NCBI GenBank assembly: GCA_963576735.1
Contig: OY755176.1
Location: 16,601,423-16,665,422, forward strand
Origin: Bedellia somnulentella
Lineage: Eukaryota; Arthropoda; Insecta; Lepidoptera; Bedelliidae
Length of the DNA stretch: 64,000 nt
Direction of reading: 5' to 3'
Shown piece after piece: positions 34,901 through 44,181 of this stretch. The notes beneath the pieces were generated by a model. That model was not told the DNA's origin. It worked only from the letters and a program-made list of their open reading frames with translations, and did not search any database. Made by a program: the position numbers and the translations under genes. Position 1 is the stretch's first letter; each line of letters opens with the position of its first letter.

Positions 34901-37900
34901 AAAGATATTAAAAAACTTAATTTATTTATTACGACTTTAAAAAAACATCTTATCATTAAATGTTACTACAATATTAAGGAGTTTTTTGATGACCAGAACA
35001 ATAAATAGAATGCCTCGATTGCTCTACAACTAGTCTACCATTAAACGATGTTTGCCGTGCCCTTACAGGGCGTCACCTGTACTTATAATGTATTTTAAAA
35101 TTTTTGTAACATCTCATGAACTTGTGACATGCAAATAAATTGAATTGAATTGAATAGCCAAAAGTATTTTTTTAAGGTCTTGTTTGTATTTATTTCAGAC
35201 CTTGGTCATGTTTATAGACAACCCCATTTTAGAATTTATGAAAGCCTATTTTAACTTTTTTTACCGCCAATAATTGGTCGCCTTAGAAGAAATTCAATTG
35301 CCACAAAAGAAAATCACTGCCAGATAAAATTTAAATAAAACCTCAAAACTCATTAAAAAGCCGCCGCTTTCTAGTTAAGATGCTACCTCTAATTAGTCGC
35401 CAAAGTAGATTATTTACTATCCATTTTCAGTTTTTTTACGACCCGGAATGGTATCAATTTGTCGCCGCCGCGTTAAATACATGCCTTTTTTTAATGACAC
35501 CCCTGACAAGTATCAAAAGCACAAAATACATCCATACCTGTTTAGTTAGCACATAGTAGGCATACCCCGCCATGGCGGTCCCGTACGTGACGAAGTACGT
35601 GACCGGCTCCATGATGTCCCACGAGTACTCCCACCAGGTCAGCCGCGCCAGCACGCCGAACTGAACGCCCATCATCGTCAGACCCACCCACGTGAGAACC
35701 GATGTCTTTCTGGACGCTTCTATCTCGAGGGACATGCGTTTCTGTAGAAAGAGATAGCTATATTATAGTGTCTTTATGTTTAGAAAGTGAATAAGGGTTA
35801 TATGACACACGAGGTTTAAAGGAATTTCGCAAAATGGAACCCTATCATTTTGAAACCGACCCATGTGAGGACGGAGGTCTTTCTGAAGGCTTCTATCTCG
35901 AGGGACATGCGTTTCTGTAGAAAGAAATACAGATTTATAAATTTAACAAAGAGACACAAATTTTTTCTTTCTTTTCTTTCTTTCTTTCTATTCCAAGCCG
36001 AGACTACACAGCAAAGTTTATAAATTTGATTTTATTAATATTATAATTCATTATAATATTCATTTATTCTTTCAATTCATTACACTTCATAATTCAATGT
36101 TTTTTGACATGAATTCCTCATGTGCAGATTATTACTCATAAATAAAAGATGTTATTAAAGGAAAGAAAAATTTCGACACTGGCGGGGTCGCGGGTTCGAA
36201 CCCCGCCAGTGTCGAAATTTTTCTTTCCTTTAATAACATCTTTTATTTATGACTTCATAATTCAGGTCAATCTACCCTAGCGTAAAAATAAATAGTACCC
36301 ACTTCTTCTAAAGGTTGTAGCTCTGCGTTTAATTTCTCTAACTGAGCTCTGATGTCCCGCTCTTTCTTGATCTGGTGTTCCCTCACGTTCAGCGCTTCGT
36401 ACAACTGATTTACTAGGTTCCTCACGTCACTCAGCCTTGTGATTTCTTCATTGCTAAGTCGTTCCTGAAATCAAGATTGAGCCTAATTTATGATAAAATA
36501 TTGAGGTAGGCGGAGACTATCGATGGCTACTTTGTTCGATCTTGGCAAATCTTTCGAGCTTCATTTAAATTGGTTTTTTTATACATGCTTTATATTATTT
36601 ACGTTTATATTAACGCTCCCAGCCACTTCATTTTACTATGTCATGTAAAGCGCATATACGTCAAAAACTAATTTTTAACCAATGGACAAGTTTATCATAA
36701 AATGAGGGCAGTATTAGAATAAAAACAGTCTTAAACTAGAAAAAGTGTAGGACCGGTTATATCTATACTTATTATAGACAGGTAAATTTTGCTTGTGAGT
36801 TTGTTTGTCTGCAATGTATACGCTGTGAAACCAATCAACGCACCTTCAGAAGTACATAATATAGACAAATATAGATGTTCAAAAGTATGAGTACCTGCCA
36901 CCTCTTCAGGAATATACAGTCAAGCTGTTGAGAATGAGTGAGTTGAGACAATATACTATCTCGCTAATTTTCATAAGTGCTGAGCAGTGATAGCAGAAAC
37001 CTTAGATATTTCAAAAATAACACTACCCGGACGTAGTTGGGCTGTTCCACTAGCCCATTAAAAAAAGCAAAAAGTCTTTGAGAACATAAAACATAGAACA
37101 AACGCCACTATAAAACACTAGATGAGAATAAAAGTGCGCATATGCACAACCCATTACTGTCCGAGCGTCGCGGCGGCGGTGATCGATCATGCAAATTTGG
37201 TGTTCAGTGCATCTATCGGATTCCATGTCAGTTTTACAACTATATGTGAAAACCAATATTTTTGGTATTAAAATCAAAATGGTTGTTGGAATTTCATTTT
37301 TTATATTATTTTGCGGGTAGCAACACGGTCTAACATAACCAGGCTCATTTTCATAAGTAGAGAAAAAGACTTGAAGAAACTACCCGTGCGAATCTGGGGC
37401 GGTCCACTAGTTTATTAGATAAAAACAGAAAATCTTTGAGAAAATACACATAGAACACGTGTCAGAATAAAACAGGAGATGAGAATAAAAGTGCGCACAT
37501 CAACAACCCATTACAGTTGGAAGAGTCAAAGTCAAGGTGGGGGAGATCGATCATGCAAATTTGGTGTTCAGTGCATCTATTGGATTCCACTCACTTTAAC
37601 AGATGTATATCAGAAGCATTTTTGATATTAAAATCTGCTAAATATTTGTTGGAGATGTTGATCAAGTTTTTTTTCGTAGTAGAACTGACATATAGAATGA
37701 CTATGGCTACACCCACTACTAAAAATAACAATAATTCACTAATTTCTTTAGTTTTATCATTATATTCGGTATGCAAAGTTTTTTTTGTATTTATTTAACA
37801 TTTGTATTCGATAGTAAACACGAAAATGTAACACAATTTTGAATATTTTTTATTTAAAATGACTAATTCTAAAGTTATGATTTTTTGAAGATTGGTCAAT

Positions 37901-40900
37901 TTATGCTCTTAGTGACGTCATCGATCGAAAGAATCGCGTAGCGATATGGAAATGAAATGAAATGTTTAGTAAAATTTTGCTGATAGCAAAACATTTCACG
38001 AATTTGTAATCTCAAATGAAATTTATTATTACGATATTACACTAAACAAACATATGATTTTCGATATTTTATTAATAAACTGCAAAAATCAAAGTCTTTG
38101 ATTTTACATTAAAGGTCACTGTAACAGTTTTCTAACAGTTTTCTAACAGTCATCTTAGCTTTTTTGATTTAATATCAAGAATATATTGTTTAAAAACATA
38201 ATTTCTCGAAATGGATTCGCAATCTGCATCACTTTTGTAAAACTTTGCATACCGAATTGATATTTGTAACAACAAATAAGTAACTAATCTGAAATATGAT
38301 AGTATGGAACGCAAAATATGTATCTCAGCTAAGAAATAACCTTGAAATGAAGTAAAAAAAAAAGTAAATATCAATCATTTCAATTAAGAACCTCTTCCCA
38401 TTTTGTAAACGGTCAAAAATAAAAGGCAGCAATTTGCCATATATAAAGACTGCACATTGCAATTTTAATACGAAACGTGCCGCGCCGAAACTAACACAGA
38501 TGCATACTATTTTAGCAATATTTCACACTAACTTGCCATGAAACTGAAAAGTACTTTGGAGAAAATATTGCATACAAAAACTTTCATAATGCATGGACCG
38601 ACGTACATTATTATTTATATATTTAAATGCTTATTAACTATTAAATTATTAAAATTTAATAGTTAATAAGTTACTGGAGTCTTTGGTACTTCTTCAATGA
38701 TCTACGACTACATACGAGTTTTTATACTCACGGATATTAATACCAAAACATGGTATCCAGAGCCTAGAAATAAACAAATCCACTTCCTTTTTAAAAGTTA
38801 AATAGGTAGAGTGCATATAGCCTAGTAAATTTGCAAATAACCTGATTTCCAAATTTGTGAAAGTACGACATATTATAGAAGTATTGTGTTTTCGCACAAC
38901 ACAACTCAGAGTCGACCAAAGCGAAGTGGAATGAAGCGTTCTCAAATCTTATATTATAAAACACAGACAGACAATTTATAAAAAGGAATAACAAGAATCA
39001 AAATAATTACTATAAGTGGTTTTTTGGACTTTAAGTTAATACGCGTACAGACCCCGACTTATATATAAAATTCACGTGTCACAGTGTATGTCACCAAACT
39101 CTTCCGAAACGGCAGAACCAATTTAAATTAAATTTTGCATATACATTCAGTAGGTCTGAGAATAGGTTTATAACTATTTTTATAGAATATATTTTTATTA
39201 TATATTTCTATAGAAATTTCTCACTTTAACAGGCCTGATCATATAATTTGCACATTACCTAGTTAATGCCTCTATTACCCAGTTATTATGTACATTATTA
39301 TTGTTCGCACTGTAATGTCAACACCTGCTCAAAGTTCTCAGTAATTTAGCATTACATACCCGCATTGCAGAACGAGAGAGTGACAAAAATATTGTTTACA
39401 TACCACGCACTGAAAACAACCCTCTTTGCTACAAACAGTGGCAGAGAATTACTTTGAATGAAACTTTTATTTCCTCGTTACGGGCCTTAACTTTGTAGCT
39501 ATAAAACAAACATGCGTTCAACATCATTTTGTACGTTGTACATTTAGGTTTTTACTATCTTTGTTAGGAAAGATGAATGATAGTAGTCTAAATTGAGACG
39601 TAAAGCTGGCTTAAAACAACAATACCTTCCCCTTGGATGTCGTACAAAGCGCCTAAGGGCACTACAGTTGAACGAAATAAAAATAAAAGCGCATTTATGA
39701 GCAGAATCATAAATGTGTGGGAGACACAAGAGATTTTTCAGGATCCGTTTTGTACAAAGACACTGTCGCATGACTAAGTACAATTCAGCCATTTGAATTT
39801 CCTCACCTACCTCACCATTAACAACCTCGACAATCAACATCATAAAACCCATTTCCAAATTTTCCTCACCTGTGGCGGCGTCTTAACGAAGTACTCGGTA
39901 TCGTTGATGACCAGTCTGAAGTCGGTCTCCAGCAAAGACTCGATGGTGTCGCTTGACGCGATGCGCACGCGGTCCTCCATGGCCAGCGCCGTAGCGCGCT
40001 CCACGCCTCGGTCCTCCGCTTTTACCTGGAATTTTAATACATACATACATATAAGGACTTATTGTACCATGTTATAAAGGCAAATAAAGATATTCTATTC
40101 TATAATCACGGCAATAATTCCCAAATAGTGTGGCCAGAGCTTCAGAGTTAGGAACGGAATTTCGAATTTGGAAGTTGATAGGGACAAGATGGTAAAAAAA
40201 TGATCATTGGTGATGGGTCTCCACTCCAACCGCATCGCCCTTAGTCGCCTCTTACGACACCCGTGGATAGATAGAGGTAGTGACATTCTAAACCGGTACT
40301 ACACGGCACAAGACTTTAATACTCTGCTTTACTTTGCTTACTTTTATTACTTTAGATTAATGGATTAATCCTATGTAAAATCCGCTGGGAATTGACCTAG
40401 CCCATTACTGAACAAAATGGTCGTAAAAGGGTTTTTGGGTTTTTAAGAGATTTGGGCGTAGCAGTTGGAGGGAGAAATAAAAACCTAGTTCTCTTCCAAA
40501 AGTGGCTGAGGAAATTGTAAGTCTAAAGTCTGTCCCCAGCAAGGTCTTGATCGTGTCGCTAAAAGCCTCGGTTTTCCGTTTTTAAATTAAAGGTTGTATT
40601 TCGATTACAAGCGAGAGAGGCACATACAAATATGAACATTAGTATGCATCAGGCTATACAAATGTAACATATAAAGGAAAAACATATAAACGTAAATGTA
40701 CCGAAAAATATATAAAAGAAAACATATTTACTATAACAAGTTTTCATTTATATGTTACAGCTTTCGTTTGGACCCACGGCCATGCAACAAAACTGTCACT
40801 ACCCAAACTTTTTATGTCCCTCGGGAAAGCCACTTTTTATCAGTTGCAAAAAGTTGTAAGCTGCGAACTGTAAAACTTATTTTTCAACCTTTATAAGCAA

Positions 40901-41383
40901 TGCCTGGCTTAGTTTTTTGTTTGTTTCTTTTGAGATACTAAAAGTTAGAAAGAGGTACGAAAATGAAACACTCAAACTTCATAATTTATTAAATCAGTTA
41001 ACAGGTGAATACTGCGATACATTACGTGGTTCTGCTATGATTTATGCATAACCAATCAAGAGGTCAACTTCCATTTTTGCTTAAATACTACGAAAAGGAT
41101 ACGTACCTTTCTACACTCACGGCTATAATTCCTAAATAAGTAGTTGATAGGTTCAGAATCAACGATTCATCGCCAAATCATTTTCTCTTCATTGGTAATG
41201 GGTAGTGTTGATAATTTCTTAGTACCTATATGTGATTGAATGGAAAAAAATATTCACGAACCTGTTCTAATAAATCTCCAACAGTTTGTGAAACAGGCCG
41301 CAGTGTAAATCTGCATCTTTCTCGGCGGGACGGCAGAGGTATTGTGATCACGGGCAGGCCCCTTCGATACGTCACTGTCACCT
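31821..41383 (-). CDS. MCU: Mitochondrial calcium uniporter pore subunit, six 3' exons (5' end not found)
   Basis: Joined - strand exons 41383-41262, 40025-39870, 36464-36303, 35741-35538, 32687-32580 and 31979-31821 encode 302 residues plus a stop, all GT-AG and in phase. The order matches MCU: N-terminal matrix domain ([20 protein letters not shown], then [13 protein letters not shown]), coiled coil ([17 protein letters not shown]), first membrane segment ([19 protein letters not shown]), selectivity filter WDIMEP, second membrane segment ([19 protein letters not shown]) and C-terminal coiled coil ([16 protein letters not shown]). MCU tetramers carry calcium across the inner mitochondrial membrane; the filter Asp and Glu bind the ion. 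The Cys in RRERCRF matches the redox-sensitive Cys97 of human MCU. The targeting peptide and the first part of the matrix domain are missing; the first visible exon begins in phase 1. Introns contain a LINE and a tRNA fold-back element. Confidence 0.95.
32580..32687 (-). CDS. MCU: MCU exon: post-pore matrix segment
   Basis: 36 codons, [20 protein letters not shown] to YNQLKDE. Acceptor ATTTTCAG, donor GATGAG|GTAATT. Confidence 0.93.
33507..35157 (+). mobile_element. Non-LTR retrotransposon LINE-2, 5'-truncated, in an MCU intron
   Basis: About 1.65 kb, antisense to MCU and between the pore exon and the next exon. It begins inside the RT domain and ends with AATAAATTGAATTGAATTGA, a pentanucleotide-repeat 3' tail. 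It is a different lineage from LINE-1. The 5' boundary is approximate. Confidence 0.82.
33537..35008 (+). pseudogene. Reverse transcriptase remnant, broken
   Basis: Frame 33537-33890 carries [40 protein letters not shown] and [17 protein letters not shown], then stops at TAG. Frame 33893-35008 resumes at [11 protein letters not shown] (motif A), then [19 protein letters not shown] (motif B) and [11 protein letters not shown], with the catalytic motif FADD, and the C-terminal region. The break sits where a few residues before DMSKAY are missing, so a small deletion plus frameshift is likely. The element cannot make a full enzyme. Confidence 0.82.
35538..35741 (-). CDS. MCU: MCU pore exon with WDIMEP filter
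   Basis: 68 codons, [18 protein letters not shown] to YAYYVLTKQ, covering both membrane segments and the filter. Acceptor TTTCTACAG, donor AAACAG|GTATGG. A broken duplicate of its 5' third lies at 35816-35914. Confidence 0.95.
35816..35914 (-). pseudogene. Degenerate duplicate of the MCU pore exon 5' part
   Basis: On the - strand a TTTCTACAG acceptor precedes [20 protein letters not shown], as in the real exon, then [12 protein letters not shown] and TAA. The first 20 residues differ from the functional exon by one substitution, and similarity then decays. It lacks the filter and donor. It lies 75 bases upstream of the functional exon in the same intron. Confidence 0.85.
36097..36251. mobile_element. 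tRNA-derived fold-back element with perfect 51-bp arms
   Basis: Arms 36138-36188 and 36200-36250 are exact reverse complements around an 11-base centre. The right arm contains a T-arm-like GCGGGTTCGAACCCCGC. A 13-bp direct repeat, ACTTCATAATTCA (36084-36096 and 36252-36264), flanks it. Its left 50 bases and right 75 bases match the element at 14965-15209. It lies about 40 bases from MCU coding exon 36303-36464. Confidence 0.8.
36303..36464 (-). CDS. MCU: MCU exon: first coiled coil
   Basis: 54 codons, [20 protein letters not shown] to [13 protein letters not shown], heptad-like and charged. Acceptor GATTTCAG, donor GAAGAA|GTGGGT. Phase 0 at both ends. Confidence 0.92.
36501..36595 (-). mobile_element. 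Decayed LINE family C fragment
   Basis: It matches family C over GGTAGGCGGAGACTATCGAT and the CTTTCGAGCTTCATTTAAAT region, within an MCU intron. Confidence 0.5.
37015..37290. repeat. Diverged direct duplication, left copy
   Basis: It aligns with 37375-37650 over blocks such as GATGAGAATAAAAGTGCGCA and GATCGATCATGCAAATTTGG. Spacing is 360 bases. No coding frame is shared by both copies. Confidence 0.75.
37375..37650. repeat. Diverged direct duplication, right copy
   Basis: Partner of 37015-37290. It retains GTGTTCAGTGCATCTAT and TTTTGATATTAAAATC. The family D element follows about 115 bases downstream. Confidence 0.75.
37764..38257 (+). mobile_element. Family D TIR element, copy 2 (complete)
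   Basis: About 494 bp bounded by inverted ATTCGGTATGCAAAGTTTT-type termini. Its interior matches 1-341 in inverse orientation. A triple TTTTCTAACAG repeat lies near 38121-38150. No transposase frame. Target duplication is not clear. Confidence 0.72.
38630..38670. repeat. Perfect 18-bp AT-rich inverted repeat
   Basis: CTTATTAACTATTAAATT and its exact reverse complement are separated by five bases. Pure AT character makes a chance or replication-slippage origin possible. Confidence 0.7.
39059..39200 (+). repeat. Family H interspersed repeat, copy 2
   Basis: It matches 21138-21290 over AAATTCACGTGTCA, GGCAGAACCAATTTAAAT and TAGGTCTGAGAATAGGTTTA. Confidence 0.6.
39745..39830 (-). mobile_element. 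SINE family B fragment
   Basis: It contains ACACTGTCGCATGACTAAGT and CTCACCATTAACAACC of the family B body. It lies just 40 bases from the donor end of the MCU exon at 39870. Confidence 0.5.
39870..40025 (-). CDS. MCU: MCU exon: matrix domain, second part
   Basis: 52 codons from [20 protein letters not shown] to [14 protein letters not shown]. Acceptor AAATTCCAG, donor CACAG|GTGAGG, phase 0 at both ends. Confidence 0.93.
40101..40308 (-). mobile_element. SINE family A copy in an MCU intron
   Basis: Sense relative to MCU. It is diverged and has a deletion between CCGCATCGCCC and TTAGTCGCC. The head CCGGTACTACACGGCA is at the right. Confidence 0.68.
40429..40519 (+). mobile_element. SINE family A fragment
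   Basis: It matches the middle of family A (GATTTGGGCGTAGCAGTTGG, CCAAAAGTGGCTGAGGAA). Confidence 0.45.
41262..41383 (-). CDS. MCU: MCU exon: matrix domain, first part
   Basis: Reads [20 protein letters not shown], then [20 protein letters not shown]. The acceptor is TTTCAG and the exon starts two bases into a codon, so an upstream exon must end in phase 1. Donor CAG|GTTCGT. Confidence 0.92.
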
Positions 41384-41436
41384 CTGAAATTAAAGAGTAC
41401 ACTGTAACATTAAAATAAATAGAAAGAAAGAAAAGT

Positions 41437-41585
41437 CCCCGAAGCTGAGTGGATCGGTAAATTAGCTTCTGGGTCCGGAGGCAGCGGGTTCGAATCCCGC
41501 AGAGGGCAACAATAATTGTTATGTGATGTAAATAATGATAGTTTCTTAGTCTTGGACGGTATTGATATGCGTATAATTAATTATT
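41437..41585 (+). mobile_element. tRNA-like SINE fragment, family S2 copy 2
   Basis: AAGCTGAGTGGATCGGTAAA (A-box-like) and AGCGGGTTCGAATCCCGC (B-box arm) precede AGGGCAACAATAATTGTTAT. The downstream block TAGTCTTGGACGG matches the copy at 20311-20430. Confidence 0.55.
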
Positions 41586-42284
41586 TCTTTGAGTAAGTAT
41601 CCCTTCCCACAGGTCATTGCACCTTTCTAGGGGCTTACTTTATCTCTGTAATATATCCATATATTTATTTATCACAGCTTACCCTTTCAGTATTAAGGTT
41701 TTACGTTTAAGATGTACAAGTGTATTTACGTAACATTTGAGCAAAGGCAAACTTCAACTAGGTATATTCAGATCACGTTTCCCGTGTAGCCTCCACGAGC
41801 AGAAACCTACCGCAGCATCACTAACTTGCATTGAAGCTGAGGTGAATATTTGGTAACTGAAGGGTTGATGAAATGATTTGTACTAGCTTTGGTATTTTTG
41901 TATAGTTTCTTGTAAATAATTTGCCTATAATATTATGCCCTTTCAATGGAATAGGAAATATATGATAAGATATATGACTCCAGTTTTTTAAACGTGTCGG
42001 AGCATTTAAAAAACCGCACACATACGTAGCAAAGAAATGCATATTATACGTTTATGCAAACAACGCGTTTTAGTATAATATGTCTCACAAATATATTTAA
42101 TGATGACCATACTTTCGCCCAGAGCTTTTCAAACTTATATTCATAATACGTTTATTTTGAACCAGGATCTCATAACACATTTTGCTGCATAAGCTTTATC
42201 AGTACGAACATGTTGTCATTGCAAAGTTGCCTTTAAATAGATCGAAACTAGTATCTGTATCTACATAAGTCAAGTATTACTATT
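41586..42284. other. Intergenic or upstream MCU intron, nothing recognised
   Basis: AT-rich sequence. If MCU has 5' exons to the right this is intronic. No exon with the needed phase-1 donor was recognised here. Confidence 0.3.
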
Positions 42285-42530
42285 TGCCGTGTAGTGCCGG
42301 CTTAGAATGTCGCTACCCCTTTCTACCCACGGGTGTCGTAAGAGGCGACTAAGGGTATTGGGACTTTTTATTGGATTTTTGGGCGTTGCGGTTGGAGACC
42401 CATCACCAAAAACCTTTATTTTACCGCCTTTTCCCCACTCAACTTCCAAAAGTGGCTGAGGAATTTAAAAATCCTTGGCTCTAGCTACCCCTTCTAGGGA
42501 ATTATAGCCGTGAGTATATGTATGTATGTA
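42285..42530 (+). mobile_element. SINE family A copy, full length
   Basis: Head TGCCGTGTAGTGCCGGCTTA, 3' end GCCGTGAGTATATGTATGTA. An 8-9 base direct repeat (ACTATTTG) flanks it, fitting a target-site duplication. Confidence 0.8.
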
Positions 42531-42831
42531 CTATTTGATCTAGTAATTTATAATTTCCTAAATTTGAAACATATATTGCATATGTTGATCAATATTGAGC
42601 ATTGACCTGTACAGGTAATAAAAATGAAATAATATAAAAAATAGTTACATACTCAATATTAATTTACTTTTATTACTTGTACAGGTCAGTGGTTAATAAC
42701 TGCGTAACATATAATAATGCTCAGTAAAAAAAATGATTTAAAATATATACATATAAATCTTAATGACAGGCACATTTTTTTAATAGATCATTTTTATGTA
42801 AGTTGAAAACAAACGTTAATCCACAAAAAAC

Positions 42832-43080
42832 GCTGTGTAGTGCCGGCTTAGAATAGCACTACCCCATTTCTTCCGGTGGGTGTACGTAAGAGGCGACTAA
42901 CGGTATTGGGGCTTATTAAGTGGTTTTTGGGCGATGCGGTTGGAGACCTATCACCAACGATACTTTATTTTTCCCATCTTCTCCTCTATTAACTTCCAAA
43001 TGCGGCTGAGGAGTTTCTAGCTCTGAAGCTCTGGCTACCCCTTTTTGGGATTTACGCCCGTGAGTATATGTATGTATGCA
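42832..43080 (+). mobile_element. SINE family A copy, full length
   Basis: Head GCTGTGTAGTGCCGGCTTAG, 3' module CTACCCCTTTTTGGGATTTA with a clean hairpin, then CCGTGAGTATATGTATGTA. Confidence 0.78.
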
Positions 43081-43249
43081 TGATGATGTCAATAAAAGAC
43101 AAGTTAAAACGTTCAATATCGGAAATCATGATAGAAAACCGTGTCATCATGTACAAAAAAAGATAAATATGCGTACATAAATAACGCCATTAGTTTCCAT
43201 TGAGTTAGTCAGAAACTACCGCTCTCTTAATGTGGATAATAATTAGACA

Positions 43250-43820
43250 GGCAGAAGGACATATTAACATCATACAGATAATGTTCTCAAAAAGGCAGGC
43301 GTCCCGAAGTATGAAGAGTACAAGGGTTGTATGAAAAACTTACATAACATAACATAAACGTTCACGCCGTTTTATCCCCGAAGGGGTTGGCAGAGGTACC
43401 AATACTCCTGAACTCACATGGCAAGCGCCATCTAGTTTCCAGAGAAGGTACCCACGTTTTGCTTAGACAGTGTACTCACGTGATAGGGGGCAGGCCTATC
43501 GCCGTTTTGTACGAATACACTGTCACATGACTAAGTACAACTCAGCCATGTGGGTTTCCTCACGATGTTTTCCCTCACCGTTAGCAACCATGATAAATTA
43601 ACCACACATATGACTTTAGAAAAGACAAATTGGTGTAGGCCCGTCCCAGGATTGGAACTCACGCCCTTCTGTTTTTCGGGCGGGTGTTCTTACCCACTGG
43701 ACTATCATGTCGCATGAATGAAACATGAAAAACTTGATGGATGTAAATGAAGCTAGAGTGGTTTTCTCTTGATAGTCGCTGTCTACCAGAATGGGAACTA
43801 ATGGCGTGAGTATGTATGTA
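43250..43820 (+). mobile_element. LINE family C 3' end, interrupted by SINE B
   Basis: The C coding end (43250-43348, AAAAAGGCAGGCGTCCCGAA) resumes at 43725 with AAAACTTGATGGATGTAAAT and ends with GGCGTGAGTATGTATGTAT. The interruption is the B copy at 43355-43712, flanked by an ATGAAAAACTT direct repeat. Confidence 0.68.
43355..43712 (-). mobile_element. tRNA-headed SINE family B, full length, nested in LINE C
   Basis: It is very similar to 3509-3863, including the odd GGGCGGGTGTTCTTACCCAC head region. The flanking ATGAAAAACTT repeat marks the insertion site within the older C fragment. Confidence 0.8.
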
Positions 43821-43930
43821 TCGATCGCCACTTATACGGTCCTGGTATACCCTTCTAGCTTCGTATACATTACACATTTCCCTATTGTTCTTTACACTTC
43901 GAATACATGCCTTTTAAGCACATTCTCTAT
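43820..43930 (-). mobile_element. LINE family C fragment
   Basis: Reverse-complement match to the family C coding end (GATCGCCACTTATACGGTCC, CTTCGAATACATGCC), tail to tail with the preceding C copy. Confidence 0.5.
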
Positions 43931-43932
43931 CT

Positions 43933-44181
43933 AGCTGTGTAGCGCCGGCTTAGAATAGCGCTACCCCATTTCTACCGGTGGGTGTACGTAAGAGGCGACT
44001 AACGGTATTGGGGCTTTTAAGGGAACATTGGGCGATGCGGTTGGAGACCCATCACTAACAACCTTTATTATACCATCTTTTCCCCACACAACTTTCCAAA
44101 AGTGGTTGAGGAATTTCTAATTCCTTAGCTCTGGCTACCCCTTCTAGGGAATTATAGCCGTGAATAAATGTATGTATGTAT
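43933..44181 (+). mobile_element. SINE family A copy, full length
   Basis: Head AGCTGTGTAGCGCCGGCTTA, tail ATGTATGTATGTATG. A TCTCTATYTAG direct repeat at both sides (about 11 bases) fits a target-site duplication. Confidence 0.8.
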
